Below are positions 13,279 through 26,280 of a stretch of DNA of 64,000 bases, in pieces (the stretch's first letter is position 1; every line of letters starts with the position of its first letter). A model generated the notes under the pieces. It was given only the letters and a program-made list of their open reading frames with translations, did not search any database and was not told the DNA's origin. Location of the stretch: NCBI RefSeq assembly GCF_000003855.2, contig NW_003101680.1:3229753-3293752 (forward strand), given 5' to 3'. This DNA comes from Blastomyces gilchristii SLH14081 (Eukaryota > Ascomycota > Eurotiomycetes > Onygenales > Ajellomycetaceae). The position numbers and the translations under genes were made by a program.

Positions 13279-13591
13279 ATCAGCTATCTATTACTGTTAT
13301 AATTTTAATATTACTTAAAGTCACTGTAATATTACTTTTATACTTGTATTTAAGAGTTCTTCTATATTATTATTAGACATGTTATTCATTGAGTGTATAA
13401 TATCTGTAAAATCTTAAAGAAGTGTAATTATATAAATATCTTATATATCTAAGTATCAGAACTCTTAAGTCTTTTACTAATATTCTCTTTATAAGATTTT
13501 ATTACAGAGTCAGAGTAACTGATAAGTAAGCTTCTATCTGAGAACTCAGTGTCTGTTTAACTATTTCTCTTTCTTATATATTATTATACAT
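13279..13591 (-). mobile_element. Gypsy-4b fragment: Gag start segment
   Basis: This stretch repeats 12568-12908 (Gag start and upstream leader of Gypsy-4a) with transition differences. Its continuation is found 23 kb away at 36939, on the other side of Gypsy-1. The last five bases (13587-13591, TACAT) are the left TSD of Gypsy-1. Confidence 0.82.
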
Positions 13592-14135
13592 TGTAATGTG
13601 ATAGAACTGAAGTGATGACTAATCAGCAGTGTTATGTAGAGATAGTTGTTTAAGAAGTCATATAAGTGAGCTTGACTATCTTACTTGAATAGTGAGCTCA
13701 TAGACTACAGAGTTATTATAAGAATATCACAGATATAATACTTAGTATACTAAGAAGATTATATGAGAAATACAGTAACTCTTGTATATATTTCAGTAGA
13801 AGAAAAAACAAATCACTGACTTCTTTAATAGAGAGTCAGCATCTAGCTATTCTATATAGATAATAAGTGAATATTCTTCTCTCATTTCATGAGTGAGAAT
13901 AGCTGAAGTGATATCTCAGTAGTATCTTACTGTTAAGAAAGAGTAATCTGCTGATCTTGTATAGAAGCAGAGTTCTTATATTTATCAATTAAATCTTTCT
14001 ATGATATATCTGAATAATGTCATAGAGTAATTGAAACCTGATTTGAATAGTCTGTGAGATGAATGAAATTATCTGTATAAAAGTGATAAGCTGTGTAAAA
14101 CTGCAGCAGAGTCTTGACACAGTCAGAGATATGAT
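13592..14135 (-). repeat. 3' LTR of Gypsy-1
   Basis: It aligns with 35880-36036 plus 36551-36938, the 5' LTR after removal of the MITE and its duplicated 8 bp. On the + strand it starts TGTAATGTGATAG; the other copy has every one of these G bases changed to A. The end reads GATATGATA, where the terminal CA seems to have become TA. Confidence 0.82.
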
Positions 14136-15990
14136 AATATTCTTCTCTTTAAGAGTATAGTTCTGATGCTCTCAAGATTACTGAATTAGAAATTATCTTT
14201 GTTGTATAGTAACAGTTGTTAACTGATTTGACAGCATGTATACTATATATAGTATAAAGAAATAGATGAGTTTTTCTACTGACTGTGTAGATCTTTCTTT
14301 TTTCATCTTTATTTAAATTAAACATGTGATAAGTGAGTTTCTTATATCTTGATTTAAAATATGAAAAATGTAGTTAACAGTAACTTACAGATCTCTCATC
14401 ATCTTCTATTCTATATATGAAATTCTCTACAAAAGTAATGTATTTTAGAGACAAAGCTAACAGTAGTAACAGGATTTTTTGAAAAGATTTTCTTCTTCTA
14501 TGAAACATTTTTCTCTCTTCTCTCTTCATCTGTAATAGTGAGTGTATGAGAGCATCATTCTTGAGAGATAATAAGAGACTTATTCTGATATTTTTTAGTG
14601 AGTAATAAACATCTTTGTGATGCAGCTGCGGCCTCTGTGGCTGTCAAGAAAGCCAGATTGAAGGCAGAGATAGCAGTGTCAATGAGCTGTGAGAGTATCA
14701 CTTTCATTGTCACATCTTCTCTCTCTTCTGCATCTCTTGCAGCTGCAGTGATAGTAGCTATACCTTGCAGTGAAGTGTCATCTCTTCTGCTGATTAATTC
14801 ATTTATGTTCAGTTCTTTCTCTGCTTTCTTCACTGCTGTTGTGACACTGCCCTCTCTCTCAGTTAATATAATAATGTATGATCTTATGTGATCATTCAGA
14901 GAGAAACCTGAGAAGAGCTTAATTTCAGAAACAGTGACTCTGAGAAGCTTAATCTGTAGTTTCTCTTTCACAGCATATCTGAGCTCTGCTCAGAATACTG
15001 CTGAGTTAAGTTTACAGAGTTCTGCAGTTTCTTTGTCTTCTCTCTGTGAAAAGACTTCAGTACAGTCTCTGATCAGTATTATTACTTATCTATACTGTGC
15101 TAAACAGTTGAAGAAGAGAGAGATTTTATACATCTGTCTCTTCTCTCACTTCTGTTATTTCTGTTATATCTGTAACAATGACTTCTGTCTCTCTGTAAGT
15201 ATTATCTACTCTACAAGAAGACATTATATCAGCTCTGACAAGAAGCTCAGATGTCTAAGTAGTACAGAGTAAGAATCTCAGAGCTTCAAGTATTGATAGA
15301 TTTTATTAAGACTGAGAAGATTTCTCTTACTCATCTGTAAAAGAAGATAAAAGCATGAGTCTCTGAGATGAAAAAACACCTCAGAATGACTGATCTCAAG
15401 AAGAGATCAGTCAGTATTATTATTGAAAGTACTACAGAGATTAATCACTGATTAAAGAGAATCTTACTTCAGTTGAAGCAGATAACTGAGATACTTTATA
15501 AGTTAATAAGTTGATACTTTCAGTATCTCTTATACTCTTCTACAGCATACTTCTCTACAGTACTGCAGTGCTAACTTCTTAACAGATAAAGATATCAGTA
15601 CTGAAGACTTCAATAGTGAAGAATAAGTTTGATAAGAGTGTGATTATTGATGAGTAAACTCTGATCTCTCTTTTTACTTTTTCAGCAGGCTGCAGCCTTA
15701 TTAGAATAGCAGTAGTCTGTGAATTAATAATATTAATCTTTTTTATTAGTTTTAAATATTTCTTTCTTTTCTTATTAATCACTTCAGGAATTTTACACTT
15801 GTGTAATCTTATTAAACTTCTAAAAAATTCTTTGAGAGAAAATAGAAGAAGAGTGCTATAGAGTTTATAAGATATTAACTCATCACTGTGAGATTATCTC
15901 TAAAAAAACTCTTTGAGAAAAAATAAGAAGTCTTAAGTATTATTTCTTGTTTAATATCTCTGATATATAACAGAGTAATCTCTACTAGCT
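14136..15990 (-). other. Long 3' extension of Gypsy-1 with residual ORF
   Basis: About 1.85 kb lie between the chromodomain and the 3' LTR. The longest frame is 14555-14971 on minus (138 codons, mixed charged and Ala-rich segments, no recognised domain); overlapping + frames (14598-14891 and 14934-15272) are probably shadows. The stretch 14600-14790 has higher GC than its surroundings. The position and size resemble the extension in Gypsy-3, but I see no clear sequence match. Confidence 0.5.
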
Positions 15991-16425
15991 GTCTCATAGC
16001 TTGTAATCTCTTTCTCAGCATTTTTCAAATACTTAAGTAATTTTCATGAATTCTCTGATAATGAATAATCTTTTCATTTAATAAGATATTAAAGCTTGTT
16101 ATAATATATTTACTTATTCAATATTTTCTTCATAAGATATTCAGTATCACTCTCAATCTTAATATTATTCAGCTGAGACAGCTCTGCTCTGAGACATTGT
16201 TTATAGAGCTTCAAATAGAAAATGTGAAAAACAAAATGAATTGATTTCAATTCTATGAGTAATTTTAACTCATATACCTGCTCATTTACTACTCTTATTA
16301 CTGAGAAAGGTTCTAGTCACTGCTTACTGAGCTTCTTACACAGTCTTATTATTTTAATATTCTTTGCTGAAAGTAGTACTTGATTCTCTATTAAGAACTT
16401 CATTGAAAGATATTTTCAATTATAG
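15990..16425 (-). pseudogene. Gypsy-1 integrase C-terminus and chromodomain relic
   Basis: On the minus strand the reading begins at the LINE TSD with a YYN-KYLSMKF block, then VLLSAKNIK, FVFHIFYLKLY (the usual PVFHVSLLEPY region) and, at about 16150-15990, a chromodomain-like YLIK-KDYSLSENS block followed by LKNAEKEIT. It joins exactly in frame order to the integrase core that resumes at 31434, which shows the LINE split one gene. Confidence 0.82.
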
Positions 16426-16439
16426 TATTTTATCTATTA

Positions 16440-18046
16440 TTATTATTATTATTCTTCAATTATAGATGTATGCAGTCAGAGACTATGACATCTACCTGAG
16501 AACTTTTAGTTCTCAGGGTTTTTCCTATATCTGTAAAGTTAACTATTATACATTCATCAATTTCAGATATGCAAAATCAGAAAATTCCAGCTCAGAATAC
16601 AAAAACTGTTTACAAATTGCAGTGTTTTAACATCATCTCATACTTTGAAATCATTTGACAATATCATGACAAAGGAAAAGAGAACACAGTCTTAAAGATA
16701 GACATATTAAATAGATAGACAGAAAGAAATTGAAAGAAAAAGATAAAATAAAGAAAAACTGTAATAAAACAAATTATTAAAAGATAGTATATAGCTGTTT
16801 TAACAGACTATATCTGGTTGATTTCCTCCTCTTCATATTCAGATAATTCTGAATTTAGCCATTTTCTTGTAGCTGCTTGAGTTTCTGATAGAAAGTCTAT
16901 TAAGTATTTAATTCCTGTCTCAGTTGAGAATAAGAATCTCATATTTAATTGATTTAGATCATACTTCTCTTTCAATCTGGCTCTGAGACTATTGTATAAT
17001 GCACAGTGCATTACAATATACTCAGAATTCTCATTTATATTGCAGAATGAGCATTCTATTGAGTCAAATCTATCATCAAATCTTTGTATATAAGATTTGA
17101 AATAGCCATGTCCTAGTTTCAGCTGTATTATAGATGAGAATATTTTCTTTTTACATTTAATTAAACAAGATTTCCACTTGGATTTTGTTTCAAATCTTGA
17201 ATAATATATACTCTTCTTTTGTTTCTGCCAGCTTTCATTTCACTTGTCTAAACAACATTCTTTTATTTTTCTCTTTATAAAAGACCAGGACATAATTTTT
17301 TGAATAGATCTGCTTAATTCTGCACTCTTTTTTACAGCTGAATCAGCCAATTCATTGCCATGAATATTCATATGAGCAGGAACTCAGTGCAGATAAATTA
17401 TCAGCTTTGATATTCTTCTCTTTTGAATTTTCAAAACAGAGTTTAAGATCAGTTCAAGATTCATTTGATCATTATGAATCTGACTATTTCTAAGTCTTTT
17501 TAAAGCAGCTTGACTATCAGAGAATATTCATGCCTCTTTCAAACAATTTTCTCTTTTATGAGATTTTATTTCAATGAGCTTGAAAGCTTTCACTATTACA
17601 AATAGTTCAGCATCAAAGACTTCACATTCAGAGCCTAGATTTCAGAAATCTGAGATAAAATTGATATTATCTTCAGTATAAGCAATGCCTGTGTCTAATC
17701 TATTCAAGTTCTCATTTTTTGAGTCATCTGAATAAATCAGAATAGAGTCTTTTATATTGATTGTAGAAATTCTCTTTAAATACTGTTCATATTCTTTCTC
17801 TTTTAATAGTTCACTTATTTATAAGTCTATAAGAGATTCAAGCTTTTCTCTTCAGAGAGATAACTTCTCATAATCAACTTTTTCAATATTTAAAGAAGAA
17901 AATTGATTTTTAATCAGAGAGCATAGTCTGTACAGTTGAGAAGACATTTTCTTTGAAGAATTATTTTCATTTCAATCAAGAAATCTATTCCAATCCAGTT
18001 CATTTCCAGAGTTAATTGATGGAAATGAAGAAGAGACTCTTTCTCT
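16440..18046 (-). mobile_element. Tad1-like LINE, 3' part (RNase H side and tail)
   Basis: Minus-strand 3' part of the LINE whose 5' part is 26281-31419. The tail is a run of AAT units (TATTATTATT on +) at 16438-16453. The LINE as a whole is flanked by a 14-bp TSD, TATTTTATCTATTA, at 16426-16439 and 31420-31433. Its last 1,124 bases are repeated at 27376-28499 in the chimera. Open pieces include 16808-17011 (67 codons). It is broken at 18046 by Gypsy-2a. Confidence 0.88.
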
Positions 18047-18226
18047 TGTGATTCGGAAGAACGTACGACCGTCGGATAATAACACGGCCGCTTCCGAACT
18101 ACTAGCGTACGAATGTAAAGGGGGGCCATAGCGGCCACTAATTAATTTAGTGTATGATATTACAATATATAAGAAGCCGGCGTACACCTGTAATTGTACA
18201 CTGGCTTAAGCAACCTTTGAATCACA
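18047..18226 (+). repeat. 5' LTR of Gypsy-2a (180 bp)
   Basis: Best preserved of three LTR copies, rich in CpG (for example ACGTACGACCGTCGG near 18061-18075). Its left neighbour is LINE, whereas the 3' LTRs at 9176 and 26101 both have element interior on their left, which fixes the LTR edge at TGTGATT. Confidence 0.92.
18166..18173 (+). promoter_or_regulatory. TATA-like box in Gypsy-2a 5' LTR
   Basis: TATATAAG followed by a CpG-rich segment is retained in all three LTR copies (also near 26218 and 9286), about 55 bases before the LTR end, where a U3 promoter of a short LTR would sit. Function inferred from position. Confidence 0.5.
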
Positions 18227-18699
18227 TCTGATAGCATGTCTAAAAACCGGTGAGAAGTGCAGACTTCTCCAGAATGTGATAATTCCATCTATGAAGCAAT
18301 TCATAGTTATCATATCAGTGTGGTTCTAGAACACCTCAAAAGATAGTGTATGAAGAGTAGTGAGTGAAAAAGCATCTGATTGATGCTGCTTTGCTTGTTG
18401 AGAAAAAACTTCACACCCAGGCAAATGCCACATATGTGAACAGATGAGATGTGAGAAAGAAGATGAGAGTAGTGAACCAGATTCAAAGAAGTTCACTCCC
18501 TACTCAAAAGAAGAATAAAAAGAGAGAGGTGATCATCACTGAAGTTGTATAATGATAACAGAAATCATAAAATAATATAGTGATATAATGATAAAGTGAT
18601 ATAATGATAGACATTGTACAATCAATGAGAAATCTGAAATGAATACCTTCTCTAGTCAATATAAATAACACTCTTCTCTGCTACCTGAACTGGAAGATA

Positions 18700-19900
18700 T
18701 GCAGAACCTCTCAGAGAGTTTACTTAAAGCAGTAAGAAAAGTAACCAAGATCACTGAATCAGAATTGAAGCTTCATATGCATATGAGAATTCTAAATGAG
18801 ATTGAGGCCTTGTGTACACAGTGACAGACTGAGATGAAAGTCAAACAACAATTGACATTCACTGTGAATCAAGTATTCACTATGAAGAGCTTCATCAACA
18901 CAATCATCATCATTAATAAGAATAGAGAAAATCAGATCTTAGACCTGCAGCAGGAAATTGAATATTTACACAGATAGATAACTACACTGAATCTGAAGGT
19001 TTCATCACAATTATTCATAATCTCTCTAGAAGTGTACACATTATCAGAGACTGCTGCACAGAATGAGAATCTGAGTATAAAATATATCAAGTCAGAAGAT
19101 CTGCTGAAGTTATCAAGCTTTAATAGCAACTGAAAAAATAATGCTGTAATCAGCTGACTAAGTCAGATGTAATTATATTATCAGATTGAACATAAACTTA
19201 CAGACAGATAGTTAACAGAATTTCAACAAGTCTTAAAATCTGCTGTGTTTCTACATGAAAAAGCAAAGTCATTATAAATAACTGATGAAAAAATGAATCT
19301 CACAGATCTGAAGTAATATTCATTCTCATGAATATGAAATGAGTTTTTCAAATGAATCTTGCACAACTTTGAGAAAGTGAATATATGAGATAAGTGTTAC
19401 AAATGCTTCACTGAGTGTAGACAAGTGAGTGATCTTACATCATACTTCACACACTTCAGCTTATACTATCTTGTATTAAATGAAGAGCTTCTAACATCTT
19501 TCTGTTTACAGATCTTCATCCATGATCTTATACCTGAGTTAAGAGTGAAATGAAAATGCTTAATCTCATAATCAGACATGATGAAAGAAGCATACAACAT
19601 TCTCATTGTACAGGAACAAGTGAGTCAATTATAACAGAAAATACTGCAATCAAGTATGTCTCAGCAGAGAACAGATAATTAGACTTCTATAATACAAGTC
19701 ACATATCTGAATACAATGAATCTAGATCTGAATGTTATTGCTAAAGTACTGAATTCTCTGAAAAAGAGATTCTCTGAGTGAAAACCTTGATATCATGAGC
19801 ATTGAGCTTGCTTCAACTGTGAATGCTAAAATCATGATGTAAAAGATTACACTCAGCATGCACAGTCAAGAGAAGTAAGAGAGTTAAAAAACTAGCAGAA
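18700..19900 (+). pseudogene. Gypsy-2a Gag relic
   Basis: A reading frame with scattered stops starts near 18700 (MQNLSESLLKAV). It contains long helical, polar stretches and ends near 19810-19870 with a decayed knuckle, ACFNCE followed by NHDVKDY, whose last Cys has become Tyr. The size of about 400 codons fits a Gypsy Gag. The stops fit mutated Gln, Arg and Trp codons. Confidence 0.72.
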
Positions 19901-20499
19901 TCAGTGAGCTCAGAGACACTCACTGATATTCTATGAAAAGTCTTCAAAGTGAAAAAGATGCCTGTGTTAGATGACTCTCTGAATTCTGTGAATACAAAGA
20001 GAAAGCAGGCTTCTGACTGAGATGCAGATGAGAAAGTGAACATTCACCTCAATGTCTTGAGACTTAAAATGTTAATGTATAGAGAGCACTTGAATAAGAA
20101 TTAAGAGATGACTGCAAAAGTGTTAGCAGATACAGAAGCTTTTATACAATATATTAGTGATTATATAATCTGAAGATTGAAAGAGGTCTGCTGAGTGAAG
20201 AATCCCTGATATATAAGATTATCTGATAACTGATATTTAATATCACCTGCAAGAGTAAGAGTTTCCTTACACTTCAGAGAATGATCTTGCTATATTTGAG
20301 CGCGAGAGCTGTAGAATGTGGAATACAACCTTATTCTTAAACTTGATTGATTTCAAAGGTTCAATTCGCAGATTCAATGATGTACATATCATATGCAGTT
20401 GATCAATAGGAAGAAAATGATTCATACAATTCTATCAACTGATATGAGAAGGACATTCCATGCCCCTGGTATAGAAGAGTTAAATCTGCTTACATACTA

Positions 20500-23070
20500 A
20501 CAAGTAAAGAGAATGATTCATAAGACCTCATCTGAAAGCATTCTGTATATCATACAGAACTCAGAAGCAGAGAAAACCAAGATAAAGAATATGCAGAAGA
20601 ACAAGTGTATGAAGAAGCTTCTGAAGAAGTATGAGAAGGTCTTTCAAACAGATCTTTCACTGGAATTGCCACTGGAACAAGGATTCATACATGAGATTGA
20701 CACAGAGGATGCAAAATCAGTCAATCAGAATGCATATTCTCTGTCACAAACACATCTCAAAGAACAGAAGCATCAGATCACTGACCTTCTAGAACATAAT
20801 CTTATATGATTCTCATCAAGTATGTGAGGCTTTCCAGTCCTATTCATGAAAAAGATGAGTGAAGAGTGATGAATGTGTATCAATTATCAAGCACTTAACA
20901 AGCTTATGATCAAGAATGAATATTCACTGTCACAGATTCAATAACAGTTGAATACAGTCAGAAACACCTGATATCTATTGAAGATCAATCTTCTCTCAGA
21001 ATACTGACAGATTCACATAGACAAACTGTCAGTTCTGTGAACTGCATTTAATATGCAATGAGAGAAGTTCAAATTCCTGACAATATTATTCAGTCTGATA
21101 AATGTACCTATCATCTTTCAAACAATGATGAATATGATTCTTTATAAACAGAATGAAACCTCATGTCTCATATATCTTAATAACATCCTAGTCTTTTCAA
21201 ACTCATATAACAAACATCTGAAGCATCTTGATAAAGTGCTTATAACTCTGACAGAGTATAAGCTCTATATTAAATCAATCAAGTGTGTGTTTGAAATGAA
21301 AGAGTTGAAGTTCATAGAACATGTAGTAGATGATGACTGTATACATCTCATCTCAGAGAAATTGAATGTCATAGTGAATTGATCACAGCTAAGAAATGTA
21401 CATTATATATGACAGTTTCTTAAGTTGATCTCATACTACTGCAGGTTTATCAAGGATTTTGCATAAATATCTGCATCACTCTCAGATCTCTTAAGAGAAA
21501 CAGATACAAATCTGCAAAAGAAGAAGTTTTATTCAATTATCTAGAATACTGTGTGTGAAGAGGCTTTTCTCACACTGAGAAAATATGTAATAATATTCTC
21601 AGTACTTATTTAATCAGATTGTGATAAACCTTTCTACATTGAGATAGATGTATTCAAATGAGCTATCAGAGACACTCTTCTACAGATGAGTAAGAATGAC
21701 AAGCTGCATCTGATGATGTACAATGGTAGAAAACTATCAGGCACTGAGCTCAATTACTCAGTGTATGAAAAGAAATTGCTAGTAATCAAGCACATGCTGG
21801 TATTATGAAATAGATATATTGACAACAGGCATATAACAACAGTGATCACAAATCACAAAAGTCTCATCTATCTATAATTGATAATAAAACCTTTCAAACA
21901 CTTAGCATGTTGAATCTCAGAGTTTCAAGTGTACAATCTTCATATCAAATACTGAAAGAGATTGAACATAGTGATGCCTGATGCAATCAGTCACAGACCT
22001 GATTTCATGAGTGAGAGTTCTGTGAACCAGGCACAAGAGATGTTCATGTTAAACACACTGAGAAGATGCAAGGAATCAGAATGAGTGAATGCCATGATCT
22101 CTTACTTGAAGAATGACAAGGTGTCAGATGACAAGCATCTTGTGAGAGTAGTAGAAGAGATGCTTTCAAACTTCAAGCTGAGAAAATTGAAAAATGAAAA
22201 TGATATTGTGCTTTACTGTGATCTAGAATATGTAGAAGCTTTCTATCTAGAATCTTCATTTCAACACAACTTGATGACTCACATGCACAAGGAATTCAGT
22301 CACTTAGAAAGCTCTGAACTTATGAGCATACTTAAATCAAGAGTATACTGATCAAGCATAGCTGAGAATATTCAGGCATATACTTATGAGTGCCTGAATT
22401 GCCAGGTTGCAAAAGAATCTAAGAAAGGATTAGAATGTGAGAAAGCATAACATCAGATGAAGTGTACAATACAACTGTTCAAATAATGAAGAGTGAATCT
22501 CATAGACATATTACTGCAGATGTCAAATGAAAATCAATGAATAATCACTGCTATTGATTACACTACTGACTGGCCAGTTGTGAAAGCAGTTTCAGAGATG
22601 ACAGAGAAGATGATGATGAAGTTTCTACATAATAAGATCTATGTTAACTATGGAATACTGTATAAGATTCTAACTGATAACAGTGCAAACCTTGTAGAAG
22701 AAGCAGTAAGACATTTTATAAGCCAGTTACAGATAAGACATCATAGAACAATGTCATATCATCTGTGAATAAACAGAAAGATGAAATGCTTGAATGAAAT
22801 CTTGAGTAACATGCTGATGAAATATCTAGTAAGCAAGTCTACAAGATTATGAAATGAATATCTTGATCAGGTGCTATTAGCCACACGAATTCAGCAGCAT
22901 GCAGTCATCAAGTGTTCATCATTCTACCTGTTATATGAATTGCATCCGTGCATTCTGAAGAATACTTCAGAAAATATGAGAGAGGAAACAACAGTTGCAG
23001 ACACAGAATCAAGATTGAAAGAGATCAGCCACACACATGCAAAAGCTAATAAGTTACTTCTGAACTGAGC
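20500..23070 (+). pseudogene. Gypsy-2a Pol relic (RT, RNase H, integrase)
   Basis: RT spans about 20630-21400: an open piece (20513-20809) leads in, and the catalytic block reads YLNNILVFSNS in place of YLDD (21125-21382 open). RNase H lies at about 21600-22000. The integrase has its zinc-binding region near 22260-22410 (HMHKEFSHLE, then C-x2-C in ECLNCQ), and the core shows AIDYTTDWPVV (first Asp), ILTDNSAN (second Asp) and a NEILSNML block for the Glu (open pieces 22085-22351, 22580-22768, 22871-23068). No chromodomain is evident. Confidence 0.87.
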
Positions 23071-23099
23071 AATTCAATTGAAAAGAATACAAGACTCAC

Positions 23100-26000
23100 T
23101 TATTAAGAAATTGAGTCTCAAGATGAGAATGTGAGTTCTTGTATGCAATGAGAGTTCTGAGAAGTTTCAATCTAGATAATTTAAGTCATATAAAATACTC
23201 AAATCACATTCTCTGAGAATGTACACATTGAAAGAATCAGAGAGATGAGTCTTATACAACTTAATCAATGATTCATGACTTATGAAAGTAAAGATGCAAG
23301 ACTTGAGTGAATTATAATTATTCACAGCACTATCATCAGCATTGAAAAAGAAGAGACTTACAATTGAAAAGTCTTATGAAGTAAGAGAAATCATAGATGC
23401 TTACAAATCAGATGATCTTACTTATTCTGATCTTTTCATAATTATAAGGAAAGAATAAGAAGCAATGAAGAAATCAGATAAACATCACACTTTAATAAGT
23501 GATAAGACTGTAGCTGATTGTATGATAATGCACTGCAGACAGCAGATGCAATATAGTAAAGAGTGATCTCAAAGCAGCAGACTTGCATGTGAGTCAGATT
23601 GCAGAAGAAAAAGAAATTCAGAGTTGAATTTAACTGTTTACATCAGTTCAATTATGAAGATTACAGAGAACAAACTATCTGAAACATCTATGAATATATG
23701 AGACCAAGTCATCTTGACCTCTGAGAACACTCAGAGGTCAGGTGAGATTAGTTTCAATAAGCTGTTTACTGTAGTAATCTGAGTGAGTGAAGAGAGACAG
23801 TATAATGCATAAGACAGAATCACAAAAGATGAAAGCTGTCAAACCTAGTCACTGAATGCTGTATTATATAAAGATCGCGTAAGAGTAGTGATTAGCAGAT
23901 AAAGAAAAAGCATAAGAAAAGAAATAATGAATTGATCATCAACTGTAAGAGTCAGCTGCAAAAGACAAATGTTATCATATATATCTCATTCATTTTCATA
24001 CATCACACATTAATCTATTTCCAAAGCCACATCACTTAAAAAACACTAAAAACAAAGGAAATCTCAAAACTCAAGGTCTGCAAGGGATTCAAGAGCTGCA
24101 AGCTGCTCTTATAATAATATCATACATATCTCTGATTTCTCTACTGCTCTGTGTACAACATTAATATCATTTATCACAAGATTGACTGAAATGCCAATAT
24201 AGAAATGCATATGTGTATGTGTAGAGAAATTGAAGAAGAGCGCGGGACCCGCAGAACTAGGAGCCAGAACAGAGAGAATGAAGACAGAAGAAATAGAAGA
24301 AGAAGAAGATGCAGAACCAGATGAACAACAGCAGGAGTCACTCAGAGTCAAACACTTATGATCTGATATGTGCACAATCTTCCCTGCAGAGAAGGAAGAG
24401 AAAGTGACAGAAGAGGCTTGAGAACAGAAGAGAATAGTCTCAGCAGCATTGTCATCTTCAATTAGAATGGCCTCTGATGCTGAAGCAACTAAGAATCATT
24501 ATTAGTGTATGAAAATTGCAAAAGCAGGGGTAATAATTACTGAACAAACACTCACTAATCTTAGAATTGTATGTGTAATTATAACATGCATGAGACTTCT
24601 CAGAAAGAGAGAGAGAGACACAGAGGAATGCAGAAAGCAGAATACAGTGTGTGAACAGCTTATTCTCACAATGACATCTCAGACAAGGCATACAAGCCTC
24701 ACATCTACAGGTGTAAAAGAGTACAACATCTGTGTTCCTGTTTCTGAAAACATAGATATCTTTTATCTGTATCATGAAGTCAGATGACAGATATCAGAGA
24801 ATAGACTGATACAGATCTATCATTCTGAAGAAATTTATCAGAGTAAATATTTCTGCAATATTGAACTTTACAGTTATAAAAAGCTTCTTGATATCTGTGA
24901 ATATCATGACTTTGTACACAGTAAAACTCATAATGATTTTTCCTAAGAACAGAAAAATCAGTGTTAGAAAGAAAAGATGAAAAAGAAAAAGACTTATGAT
25001 TTTAACACTGTTGAAGAGAAGAATAATTCTCTGATATGAATAAATGATTACTTCATCATAAATATTTAAAATAAATATAATAATCAGCATTTACAACTGA
25101 GCTTCAGATAGTCATATCATACACAGTCTTCATATAATAAATTATTCTGAGAGTTAGTAAGAAGAGTAGAAGTGTATACACTGAGAGATATGATTCATTA
25201 AGTCTATACAATATCTTCTTGAAACAGGGAGAGCTAATCACAAAAGCAGAGATGATAAAACCAGAAGTGACAGAAGTGAGAATCACAGGAACAGAGATAG
25301 CAGAAGCAGGAGAATCAGACACAGAGACAGATGTAGAAGATTGAGAGAGAGTGACAGAGAAAGAAACAGAGAGAACAGAAGAAGATGCAGAAGACTCAGT
25401 CATATATAACACAGACAATTTCTTCATTATCATGTTCTTCAAGTTCTCAATCAATGATTCAACATTGAGTTCACTATCATTGACAGATATGAATCTGTCA
25501 ATGTGTGAAGATTCTACATAAATAAAAACAATATATCAGCATCTGCATTCATGCAAAATCATGCCAGAAAACATGATCAGAAACCTGCTGAGAAGAGAAA
25601 CAGTTGAGAGTGTATAAGAAGGTGAAGAGAGTGTATAAGAAGGTGGAGAAGATGTGTCATTTATAATAGTATGTTCTGACAATTATTAGAAGATAAACAA
25701 GTTCTGATCACATTTCACAATGCATTACACTTACTGCTAATAAACTGCCTGGTATGAGCACTATGATGACACTTGTTATAAGAACAGAGAGCCATTGCCA
25801 GAAATGTGTACAATGTGATAGATGAACAGATAGAAAGAGTTAAACAGAAGAAGAAGTAGAAATCTTGAATGATGATGACATTTGATGATGACAATGATAA
25901 AGAAGATGATTGAAGAATGAGAAAAGTTAGTGAATGAGTGATGTAATATAGTGAAAGTGTCTTTATAAGAGTGTATGCAGAATGCTAGCTGAATCAGAGA

Positions 26001-26100
26001 TAGATCACACAATTGTGAAATGCTAGTGGCAAGCTAATCTGCATGAAGCTAGGGTGTATGACATGATCACGTGAGCGTGACTGAATCTGATGAGAGAGGA
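23100..26100 (+). other. 3' extension of Gypsy-2a (about 2.9 kb)
   Basis: Between the integrase and the 3' LTR. The segment 24190-26100 is shared with Gypsy-2b, so it belongs to the element. It includes A/G-rich strings with charged reading frames (24509-24787; 25205-25400) and a CpG-bearing patch at 24239-24253 that is mutated in the Gypsy-2b copy. No domain is recognised. Confidence 0.55.
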
Positions 26101-26280
26101 TGTGATTTGAAAGAACATACAATCATCAGATAATAACACGGCCGCTTTCAAACTACTAGCATACAAATGTAAAGAGGGGCCATAGTGGCCACTAATTAAT
26201 TTAGCGTACGATATTACAATATATAAGAAGCCGGCGTACGCCTGTAATCGTACGCTGGCTTAAGCAATCTTTGAATCACA
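26101..26280 (+). repeat. 3' LTR of Gypsy-2a (180 bp)
   Basis: Same length and tips as the 5' LTR, with a few more C-to-T changes in the left half. It is followed by CTCT and then by resumed LINE sequence. Confidence 0.92.

Larger units (their letters stand above)
18047..26280 (+). mobile_element. Gypsy-2a: complete LTR retrotransposon (8.2 kb, mutated)
   Basis: Two 180-bp LTRs (18047-18226 and 26101-26280) begin TGTGATT and end AATCACA. CTCT flanks both sides (18043-18046, 26281-26284), giving at least a 4-bp TSD. A purine tract (about 26089-26100) precedes the 3' LTR. The interior reads Gag, protease region, RT, RNase H, integrase on +, followed by a 3' extension of about 2.9 kb. LINE sequence resumes on both sides. 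Frames have many stops but are less decayed than those of Gypsy-3, with several pieces open for 60-100 codons. Confidence 0.92.

Noticed and set aside
12568..13600. Direct repeat 12568-12908 / 13279-13591 as a long TSD or segmental duplication
   Set aside because: Both copies are the Gag-leader region of the same Gypsy-4 family. One belongs to 4a and the other to 4b, into which 4a inserted.
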